6,182 bases of DNA from Candidatus Segetimicrobium genomatis (GTDB taxonomy: Bacteria; Sysuimicrobiota; Sysuimicrobiia; Sysuimicrobiales; Segetimicrobiaceae), in assembly GCA_005883865.1 (NCBI GenBank), contig VBAO01000068.1, positions 1-6,182 on the forward strand, read 5' to 3'. Position 1 is the stretch's first letter, and each line of letters begins with the position of its first letter. The notes beneath the pieces are model-generated. The model was not told the DNA's origin and did not search any database. It saw only the letters and a program-made list of their open reading frames with translations. Shown here in pieces: positions 1 to 6,182 of the stretch. A program made the translations under genes and the position numbers.

Positions 1-978
<978 letters not shown>

Positions 979-1031
979 TCGTCTTCATAAGCGGCGGGGT
1001 CCTCCTCGCGCTCGAGATCGTCGCGAGCCGG

Positions 1032-2456
1032 GTGATCGCGCCGTACTTCGGAAATTCGGTCTACGTCTGGGGCAGTCTCATCGGCGTCTTCCTCGCCGCG
1101 CTCAGCGTGGGGTACGTCTTGGGCGGCCGCATCAGCACGCGGTGGCCGCACCCCGGCCCGTTCCTGACGCTCGTCTTCCTGGCCGGGGCCGCCACATTCC
1201 CGATCCCGCACTTCGCGGGCGCGGCGCTCGGACAGATCGCGGCCCGGGACTACGGCCCGCGGGCGAACCCGCTGATCGGGAGCACGGTCCTGTTCTTCAT
1301 CCCAAGCGCGCTCATGGCCACGGTCTCACCGTACGCGGTTCGGCTCCGGGCCAGGTCCGTCGAGGGCGTCGGCAATGTCGCCGGCATGCTGTACGCGCTG
1401 AGCACGCTCGGCAGTATCGTGGGGACCCTGCTTGCCGCGTTCGTCCTGATCTCCGCATTGGGGGTGCGGTCGATCATCCAGATCCTGGGCGGGACCGAGA
1501 TGGCCCTCGCGGTCGCGGGGCTGCTGTGGACCCGCCGGGCCGGCGCGGCCGCAGGGGCGGCCGCGGGGATGGCGGTGGTGTGGGCCCTCACCGGCAGCAC
1601 CCCCGCCAACGCCGCGGATGTGATCCATGCCTGGGACACCGTCTACCACCGCATCACGGTGAGCGACGAGGGATCCGTGCGGTACCTCCGCCTGGACAAC
1701 TACTGGCAGAGCGCCCGCGATCGATCCGACCCGCTGCGCACCGTGTTCCCGTACACCGACTACCTTCACCTCCCGGTCCTCTTCACGCCGGGCTTCAGCC
1801 GCGTGCTCTTCGTCGGCATGGGCGGCGGCACCGCGCCCGGCCGGTTTCACCATGACTATCCCCAGACGACGATCGAGGTCGTGGAGATCGATCCGGAGGT
1901 TGTGGCGACCGCGCGGACGCTCTTCGCGCTCCCCGACGACCCGCGCCTCCCGGTGCATGTGACGGACGGCCGGCTCTGGCTGCGCCGATCCACGGCCCGG
2001 TACGACGTCATCATCCTGGACGCGTACCTCATCGACACCATCCCGTTCCACTTGGCCACCCGGGAGTTCTATCGGGAAAGCGCCGCGCGCCTCCGGCCCG
2101 GCGGGGCCGTGGCGAGCAACGTCATCGGGGCGGTCCGCGGGCCGGAGAGCCGGCTGTTCCGGGCCATCTACAAGACGTTTCGGTCGGTGTTCCCCCGCGT
2201 CTACGTGTTTCCCGTGGGAGGCGGCGCGCCCGAATCGCTCCGCAACATCATCCTCGTGGGCACGGGAGATCCTCCCCTCACCCGCTCCGAGATCGTGTCG
2301 CGGGCGGCCGCCGCCGAGCAGAGCGGACGGATCCGGATCGAGGGGTTCTCGCAAGACGCGGCGACCCTGCTCGACGGCCCGATCGAGACCCGCGATGTCC
2401 CCATCCTGACCGACGACTACGCGCCGACGGACGCGCTGATCGCGCCGGTCCGGTAG
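1032..2456 (+). CDS. Membrane protein fused to a spermidine-synthase-like domain (true start probably upstream)
   Basis: The protein has an N-terminal membrane half and a C-terminal Rossmann domain of the spermidine synthase/SAM-methyltransferase fold, as in the 'fused MFS/spermidine synthase' family. From GTG 1032 (474 aa), hydrophobic segments lie near residues 12-31, 42-58, 80-100, 117-141, 148-166 and 170-187. The cytosolic part starts near 198. It shows the nucleotide-binding glycine loop VGMGGGT (261-267), the acidic strand end VEID (284-287), TDG (311-313), then LDAYLID (329-335) and IPFHLATREF (337-346). The C-terminal LTDDYAPTDALI is typical of the family. The DxxD catalytic pattern of true aminopropyltransferases is not preserved, so the reaction and substrate are unknown. 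GTG 1032 is the only standard in-frame start, but the open frame continues upstream through another membrane helix (978-1031) ending in LEIVASR, so the native protein probably starts near 966-975 and overlaps clpB. The next gene follows after 26 nt. Confidence 0.85.
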   Translation: MIAPYFGNSVYVWGSLIGVFLAALSVGYVLGGRISTRWPHPGPFLTLVFLAGAATFPIPHFAGAALGQIAARDYGPRANPLIGSTVLFFIPSALMATVSPYAVRLRARSVEGVGNVAGMLYALSTLGSIVGTLLAAFVLISALGVRSIIQILGGTEMALAVAGLLWTRRAGAAAGAAAGMAVVWALTGSTPANAADVIHAWDTVYHRITVSDEGSVRYLRLDNYWQSARDRSDPLRTVFPYTDYLHLPVLFTPGFSRVLFVGMGGGTAPGRFHHDYPQTTIEVVEIDPEVVATARTLFALPDDPRLPVHVTDGRLWLRRSTARYDVIILDAYLIDTIPFHLATREFYRESAARLRPGGAVASNVIGAVRGPESRLFRAIYKTFRSVFPRVYVFPVGGGAPESLRNIILVGTGDPPLTRSEIVSRAAAAEQSGRIRIEGFSQDAATLLDGPIETRDVPILTDDYAPTDALIAPVR

Positions 2457-2462
2457 GACCGG
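2445..2462 (+). repeat. Perfect 7-bp inverted repeat spanning the synthase-like gene stop codon
   Basis: CCGGTCC (2445-2451), loop GGTA, GGACCGG (2456-2462) form a perfect hairpin that can be extended by one G-T pair (2444/2463). It includes the TAG stop (2454-2456). No T-run follows, so it is not a standard intrinsic terminator. It could be a 3'-end stabilising or pausing hairpin between the synthase-like gene and DUF951, or chance in GC-rich DNA. Confidence 0.35.
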
Positions 2463-2482
2463 TCGTCCAGGGGCTCTGGCGG

Positions 2483-2728
2483 ATGCCGGTTCTGAAGCTT
2501 CACCTCGGCGATGTCGTCAGGACCCGCAAGACCCACCCGTGTGGGAGCGACCAGTGGGAGATCGTACGGTTGGGAGCGGACATCGGCATCCGGTGTCTGC
2601 GATGCGGCCGCCGGGTGCTGATCGCCCGGCCGAAGTTGGAGCGAAGAATCAAGGAATTTGTCCGCAGGGGGCCCGGCGCGGGCGGCGCGCCCGAACCCGC
2701 GCCCGTCCCCCTCCCGCCTAAGGTCTAA
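2483..2728 (+). CDS. DUF951 family small protein
   Basis: An 81-residue protein matching the DUF951 pattern: an N-terminal LGDVVRTRKTHPCGSDQWEI segment, then RLGADIGIRCLRCGRRVLI, then a basic helix ending near residue 62. Cys20 (with His18) and the pair Cys38/Cys41 could bind a metal such as zinc; this is inferred from spacing, not known. No function is established; members are small, basic and cytoplasmic, and I recall the B. subtilis member as YyzM, encoded close to the ychF orthologue yyaF. The ATG at 2483 is preceded by AGGGG (2469-2473, 9 nt spacing), supporting this start. The last 19 or so residues (63-81) are a Gly/Ala/Pro-rich tail beyond the usual end of the domain, probably disordered. 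The gene follows the synthase-like gene by 26 nt. A TTG (2658) in another frame would let the next gene overlap it, but that start is unlikely. Confidence 0.85.
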   Translation: MPVLKLHLGDVVRTRKTHPCGSDQWEIVRLGADIGIRCLRCGRRVLIARPKLERRIKEFVRRGPGAGGAPEPAPVPLPPKV

Positions 2729-2813
2729 TCCCGACTTTCTCCGGGGCATTAGGAGTGTAGATACGGGGCTGCCGGGCCCCGCTGTCACATCCCCACCCCG
2801 CGAGGCCTACCGA
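2729..2813 (+). other. 85-nt spacer before the diguanylate cyclase gene
   Basis: This short non-coding spacer holds the lowest-GC patch of the neighbourhood (about 2719-2763) and a 6-bp GC hairpin, CGGGGC (2764-2769) with GCCCCG (2776-2781), loop TGCCGG. The hairpin is not followed by T residues and is not a terminator. A TCTAAT hexamer (2724-2729) matches a -10 box at 5 of 6 bases, but no -35 lies at the right distance. A separate promoter for the cyclase is possible, not shown. Confidence 0.3.
2802..2805 (+). promoter_or_regulatory. Shine-Dalgarno GAGG deciding the GTG 2814 start
   Basis: GAGG lies 8 nt upstream of GTG 2814. This supports starting the cyclase there rather than at TTG 2658, which would add 52 Pro/Arg/Gly-rich residues overlapping DUF951 and has no comparable site. 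Confidence 0.5.
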
Positions 2814-5513
2814 GTGGCAACGCGTCGGACGATCGTGACCTGGCTCGTCACCTGGGGCTCCGCGATCGCTGGGGCCGCGGCCATCGCCGCGCTCGGACGG
2901 GGGACCGTGTTCCCACCCGTGGCCGTGCTGCTCATCGTCACCGCGCTCTGCGCCGCGGCGGAGCATATCCAGATCCCCATCCCGAGCGGGGGGTACCTCT
3001 CCTTCGGTCCGGCGGTGTCCCTGCCCGCGATCGTCCTCCTCGGGCCGGTCCCCGCCGCCTGGACGGCCGCCGCAGGCACGATGATCTGCGATCAGCTCCT
3101 GCACCGCCGGCCGATCCCCACGATGCTCTTCAACGTGGGGCACCGCATCCTGGCGATCCTGCTCACGGGCGTGGCATGGACCGCGCTGGTCCGGGGGATG
3201 CCGGCGACCGGGCGCGCCACCCTCCTCGTCTACGAGGAAACCCTGCTCGTCGCCGTGCTCGCCCTGCTCGTCGTCTATGCGGCCGCGGCCACGCTGCAGG
3301 TCGCCGCCTTCCTCTCGACGTTTCGCCAGGAGCCGTTCTGGACGGTGCTCGCCTCCGGAGCGATGTGGCAGCTCCCCACGACGGTCATCCTCGGGGCGTT
3401 CGGCCTCGCGGCCTCGGTGCTGTTCAACGACACCCAGGCGGTGGGCTCGGTCGGGTACCTCCTCACCGCGATCTTGACGGTCAGCCTCATGACGTTGCTC
3501 TACACCTCCCGACGGCAACAACTCCATGAGCTCACGAACCTGCACACCGCGGTGGCCGATCTGCTCCAAACCCTCGATCTCGGGGAGGTGCTCAACCTCC
3601 TTGCCGACAAGGTGACGGGCATCGCGAAACCGCACAGGCTGTGGATCACCCTCCACAGATCCGACGGCGGGTACGAGGTCGCCCTGGCCAAAACGGAGGG
3701 GGTCGATCCGGACCTGCTCAAGCCCTCGCCCGAAGAGCTCGAGTGGGGTGTGCTCGGCTGGGTCCTGGCCAATCGCCGCTCACAGCGGATCCCCGATTAC
3801 CAGCAGGATCCGCGGCAGACGCGGGGGAGCAGCGCGATCTTTCACCCCGATCATGTGCGCGCCGTGCTCATCGCCCCGCTGCTCGCCGGGGTCGAGCCGG
3901 TGGGGGCGATCACGCTCACGAAGCCCATTCCAGACTACTTCACCGAGTATCAGGAACGGGTCGTCAGCACCCTGGCCGCGCAGGCCGCCGTGGTGGTGCG
4001 CAACGCCCAACTCTACGAGACGTCCCAGCGCACCCTCGCCCACTTCGAGGCCCTCAAGGCCATCTCCGAGCGCATCAACTCCCAGCAGGACCTCCAGGCG
4101 GCGTTCGACCTCATCGCGACGAGCGCCCACGAGGTCCTCGGAGCGGACCGGTGCGCCCTCTACCTCGGGGAGGTGGGAAAGGAGATCACCCACACCTTTA
4201 CGCGCGGGCTCCCCCCCGAGCATCTCCAGGGCGCCGTGGCGCGGCTCAAGGAGGGGATCGGCCTCCTCAGCGTCGCGATGCGCCAGAAGGAACCGATCAT
4301 CGCCACCGACGCCCTCCAGGATCCACGGGCGAGCCGCGAGATGGCCCAGGGCGCGGGGTACCGGACCGTCGCCAGCTTCCCCCTCAGATACCGCGAGACC
4401 ATCATCGGGGTGCTGGCGCTCTACCACGACGGGGTCCGCCCGTATGGGCCGCCGGACACGGCGCTGGGCATGGCCTTCGCCAACCAGGCGGCGATCGCCG
4501 TCCAGAATACCCGGCTCCTGGAGGAGGCCGGGCACCGGGCGCACCAGCTGGGCCTCTTGAACCGCATCTTCACCCGGGTCGCCACCTCGTTGAGCCCGCG
4601 CGATCTCTTCGACGCGCTGGTGGAAGAGCTCCACACCACCCTGGGCTACCCGCTCGTGACCATCCGGCGCGTCGACGGGGGCCTGCTGCGGGATGTGGCG
4701 CACCGCGGCTACACGGGGATCCAGGAAACGTCGCCGATCAACGCCGGCATCATCGGCCGGGTCGCCCGGACGGGCCAGGCCGCGTTCGTCATGGACGTTA
4801 CGCGTGACCCTGACTACATCGCGTGGGATCCCAGGGTCACTCAGCAGGCGTGCGTCCCCATTACGCACCAGGAGCGGGTGGTCGGGGTGATCAACGTCGA
4901 GGTCATCGAGCCCACCCTCAGGCCGGACGACCTGCACCTCCTCACTACGCTCGCCGGGTACGCCGCCGTCGCCCTCGAGAAAGCGCAGCTCTACGAGCAG
5001 ACGCAGGCGCTTGCCACCACCGACGGCCTGACCGGCCTCCTCAATTACCGCGCCTTCTGGCAGTCGATGGAGCGCGAGCTCGAACGTTCGATGCGCTACG
5101 GCCTCCCCCTCGCCCTCATCATGATCGAGATCGACAAATTCAAGCGCTTCAACGACGCCTACGGCCATCTGCGGGGCGACGAGGTCATCCGCATGATCGC
5201 CCGGGTGCTCCAGCAGGAGCACCGCGCCCAGATCGACATCGTCGCCCGCTACGGCGGCGACGAGTTCATGATCCTCCTTCCCCACACCCAAAAGGTCACC
5301 GCGGCGGAAGTCGCCGAACGCATCCGCCGGGCCGCGGAGGCGACCCCGCTGATCAGCGCGGTCGAGCTCGCCTCGGTCACCCTCAGCCTCGGGGTCGCCT
5401 GCTATCCCGAGGACGGCAAGAGCCCCGATGCGCTCGTCGAGGCGGTCGACCGCTCCATGTACAAGGCCAAGCAGCAGGGCGGAAACGCCGTGGCCGTGGC
5501 GAACACCTCTTGA
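2814..5513 (+). CDS. Membrane diguanylate cyclase: multi-TM sensor, three GAF domains, GGDEF
   Basis: This 899-residue inner-membrane signalling protein is predicted to make c-di-GMP from two GTP. Residues about 6-230 form around seven hydrophobic helices that I cannot assign to a named sensor family. A short helix leads into GAF1 (about 243-400), GAF2 (411-570) and GAF3 (579-726), each with the GAF ending of a hydrophobic strand, a helix and NAQLY-, NTRLL- or KAQLY-like exit. The GGDEF domain (734-899) has TTDGLTGLLNYRAF, EIDKFKRFND, YGHLRGD, the intact RYGGDEF motif (814-818) and YKAKQQGGN near the end. Asp789 at the guanine-selectivity position favours c-di-GMP over mixed dinucleotides. 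Three points differ from PleD: the first metal-site Asp is Glu772, the RxxD inhibitory site is spaced RxxxD (804-808), and the late phosphate-contact Arg is Gly890. There is no EAL or HD-GYP domain. GAF ligands are unknown. The start is GTG 2814, chosen on its GAGG site. Confidence 0.9.
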   Translation: MATRRTIVTWLVTWGSAIAGAAAIAALGRGTVFPPVAVLLIVTALCAAAEHIQIPIPSGGYLSFGPAVSLPAIVLLGPVPAAWTAAAGTMICDQLLHRRPIPTMLFNVGHRILAILLTGVAWTALVRGMPATGRATLLVYEETLLVAVLALLVVYAAAATLQVAAFLSTFRQEPFWTVLASGAMWQLPTTVILGAFGLAASVLFNDTQAVGSVGYLLTAILTVSLMTLLYTSRRQQLHELTNLHTAVADLLQTLDLGEVLNLLADKVTGIAKPHRLWITLHRSDGGYEVALAKTEGVDPDLLKPSPEELEWGVLGWVLANRRSQRIPDYQQDPRQTRGSSAIFHPDHVRAVLIAPLLAGVEPVGAITLTKPIPDYFTEYQERVVSTLAAQAAVVVRNAQLYETSQRTLAHFEALKAISERINSQQDLQAAFDLIATSAHEVLGADRCALYLGEVGKEITHTFTRGLPPEHLQGAVARLKEGIGLLSVAMRQKEPIIATDALQDPRASREMAQGAGYRTVASFPLRYRETIIGVLALYHDGVRPYGPPDTALGMAFANQAAIAVQNTRLLEEAGHRAHQLGLLNRIFTRVATSLSPRDLFDALVEELHTTLGYPLVTIRRVDGGLLRDVAHRGYTGIQETSPINAGIIGRVARTGQAAFVMDVTRDPDYIAWDPRVTQQACVPITHQERVVGVINVEVIEPTLRPDDLHLLTTLAGYAAVALEKAQLYEQTQALATTDGLTGLLNYRAFWQSMERELERSMRYGLPLALIMIEIDKFKRFNDAYGHLRGDEVIRMIARVLQQEHRAQIDIVARYGGDEFMILLPHTQKVTAAEVAERIRRAAEATPLISAVELASVTLSLGVACYPEDGKSPDALVEAVDRSMYKAKQQGGNAVAVANTS

Positions 5514-5523
5514 GCGCGCGCTG

Positions 5524-5550
5524 AGCGCCTGAGCCCGCGCCGGAGGCGCT
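5524..5550 (+). promoter_or_regulatory. 7-bp hairpin overlapping the ychF Shine-Dalgarno
   Basis: AGCGCCT (5524-5530) is the reverse complement of AGGCGCT (5544-5550), with a 13-nt loop. The right arm includes AGG of the GGAGG ribosome-binding site (5542-5546) that sits 7 nt before TTG 5554. If formed in mRNA, it would partly hide the site. In DNA this GC-rich a 7-bp match can be chance, so a regulatory role is only a possibility. Confidence 0.3.
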
Positions 5551-5553
5551 GCG

Positions 5554-5898
5554 TTGTCCCTGACCTGCGGCCTCGTCGGGCTTCCGAACGCCGGGAAGTC
5601 CACGTTGTTCCGCGCGATCACCGCCGCCCACGCGGAGATCGCCCCCTACCCGTTTACCACGATTGCGCCGAACGTCGGCGTCGCCCGGATTGGAGGTCGT
5701 CGATCTCGCCGGCCTGGTCCGGAACGCCCACAAGGGGGAGGGCCTGGGGAACCAGTTCCTCGCCCGGATCCGAGAGGTCGACGCCCTCCTCCACGTCGTC
5801 CGCTGCTTCGATCACCAGGGGGAGGTCCCCCATGTGGAGGGTTCCGTCGATCCCGTGCGCGACATCGGGATCGTCGAGACCGAGTTGCTTCTGGCTGA
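5554..5898 (+). CDS. ychF: YchF/OLA1-family ATPase, N-terminal fragment (frame broken after about 5691)
   Basis: The TTG start at 5554 has a strong GGAGG (5542-5546) 7 nt upstream. Translation gives a clear YchF start: MSLTCGLVGLPNAGKSTLF carries the P-loop (residues 9-16), and YPFTTIAPNVGVARI covers the G2/switch region to residue 46. After about base 5691 this frame becomes an Arg/Pro-rich stretch unrelated to YchF and stops at 5898, while the YchF sequence resumes one frame over. Only 5554-5691 is therefore genuine here. YchF is a cytoplasmic, ribosome-associated P-loop protein of the Obg-related group that prefers ATP to GTP; intact members are about 360 residues. As written, this ORF could not make a working ATPase: it lacks the G3 motif, the helical domain and the TGS domain. 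Whether the break is real or an assembly error cannot be told from one sequence. Confidence 0.85.
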   Translation: MSLTCGLVGLPNAGKSTLFRAITAAHAEIAPYPFTTIAPNVGVARIGGRRSRRPGPERPQGGGPGEPVPRPDPRGRRPPPRRPLLRSPGGGPPCGGFRRSRARHRDRRDRVASG

Positions 5899-6182
5899 TC
5901 TGGCCACCGTCGAGCGGGCGCGGGCGCGTGTCGTCCCGCGCGCCCGCGCGGGCGACCGCGCGGCGCGCGAGCAGGACGAGGTCCTCGCCCGCCTGGAGGC
6001 CCACCTCGGCGGCGGCCGTCCGGCGCGCACTTTCGCGCCCCCGTCGGGTGTGCCGGGGTCTCTCCTGACGGCGCGCCCGGTCCTCTACGTCGCCAACCTG
6101 TCGGAGGAGGATCCCGCGGGCGGCGCGTGCCTGGAGGCGGTCGCCCGGCACGCGGCCGGGGAGGGCGCCGTGGCCGTGGGGA
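5690..6182 (+). pseudogene. ychF: YchF continuation in the shifted frame (3' cut by window end)
   Basis: From TTG 5690 the third forward frame stays open for 164 codons to the window end and continues YchF. It has LEVVDLAGLVRNAHKGEG with G3 DxxG (VDLAG), then GNQFLARIREVDALLHVVRCF, HVEGSVDPVRDI and TELLLADLATVER. Further on, PVLYVANLSEED holds the NxxE-type G4 (NLSE) that gives this family its ATP preference. Compared with E. coli YchF, about 21-22 residues between switch I and G3 (the PDPRL...P-T region) are missing at the junction, a net loss of roughly 65 nt that also changes frame. The helical insertion (about 5909-6079) is some five residues shorter than in E. coli and rich in Arg, Gly and Pro. 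TTG 5690 could be called as a start by software, but it is an internal codon with no ribosome-binding site. The TGS domain, if present, lies beyond the window. Confidence 0.75.

Noticed and set aside
1326..2354. 342-codon open frame on the - strand opposite the synthase-like gene
   Set aside because: It is an antisense codon-bias artefact: low-complexity His/Arg/Gly/Asp-rich product opposite a well-supported gene.
2724..2729. TCTAAT as a -10 promoter box for the cyclase
   Set aside because: It matches 5 of 6 bases, but no -35-like hexamer lies 16-18 nt upstream, and it overlaps the DUF951 stop codon; one hexamer is weak evidence.
2764..2781. GC hairpin as an intrinsic terminator or a c-di-GMP riboswitch
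   Set aside because: No T-run follows, and the 85-nt spacer is too short and lacks the structure of a riboswitch aptamer.
2658..2813. Upstream TTG start for the cyclase that would overlap DUF951
   Set aside because: The extra 52 residues are Pro/Arg/Gly-rich without domain features, there is no good ribosome-binding site, and GTG 2814 has GAGG at 8 nt just before the first membrane helix.
2718..3656. 312-codon open frame on the - strand opposite the cyclase membrane region
   Set aside because: Arg/Gly/Asp/Glu-rich translation with no domain, opposite clear membrane helices encoded on the + strand.
3641..4807. 388-codon + strand open frame in another frame within the cyclase gene
   Set aside because: It overlaps the GAF domains fully and encodes Arg/Gly/Pro-rich low-complexity sequence; no start site support.
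3780..5621. 613-codon open frame on the - strand opposite the cyclase and the ychF start
   Set aside because: It lies antisense to a clear GAF-GGDEF gene and the YchF P-loop region. Long antisense frames are expected in high-GC DNA with strong codon bias, and its product (Arg/Asp/Gly/Glu-rich, no domain) matches nothing recognisable.
5692..5898. C-terminal 69 codons of the 5554-5898 frame as a real novel protein tail
   Set aside because: This frame is Arg/Pro/Gly-rich shadow sequence, while the neighbouring frame encodes conserved YchF motifs over the same bases.

Overview
The window is a GC-rich (roughly two-thirds G+C by eye) bacterial segment with five genes, all on the + strand and closely spaced. 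GTG and TTG starts are used freely. I see no RNA genes, mobile elements, CRISPR arrays or phage genes. A DUF951 protein close to YchF is a neighbourhood I associate with Bacillota and related Terrabacteria. With the GC content and the large membrane GAF-GGDEF protein, this suggests a GC-rich Terrabacteria-type lineage, perhaps from a metagenome. That assignment is an inference.

Layout. (1) 1-978: the C-terminal third of a ClpB-type AAA+ disaggregase, cut by the window start. (2) About 975/1032-2456: a membrane protein fused to a spermidine-synthase-like Rossmann domain. Its first membrane helix lies upstream of the only standard start codon, so its start is uncertain and it probably overlaps the clpB stop. 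(3) 2483-2728: a small DUF951 protein. (4) 2814-5513: an 899-residue membrane diguanylate cyclase with about seven membrane helices, three GAF domains and GGDEF. (5) 5554 to the window end: the universally conserved ATPase YchF. Its reading frame is broken near 5690 by what looks like a net loss of about 65 nt.

How they relate. Gaps are short (overlap, 26, 85 and 40 nt) and no convincing terminator or promoter separates the genes, so co-transcription is plausible. Themes are protein quality control (ClpB), translation-associated functions (YchF, perhaps DUF951) and c-di-GMP signalling. Nothing shows that they form one pathway.

I did not find a clearly new system. The points most worth a second look are the broken ychF, the missing canonical start of the synthase-like gene, that protein's altered active site, the non-consensus residues of the GGDEF domain, and the placement of the cyclase between DUF951 and ychF.
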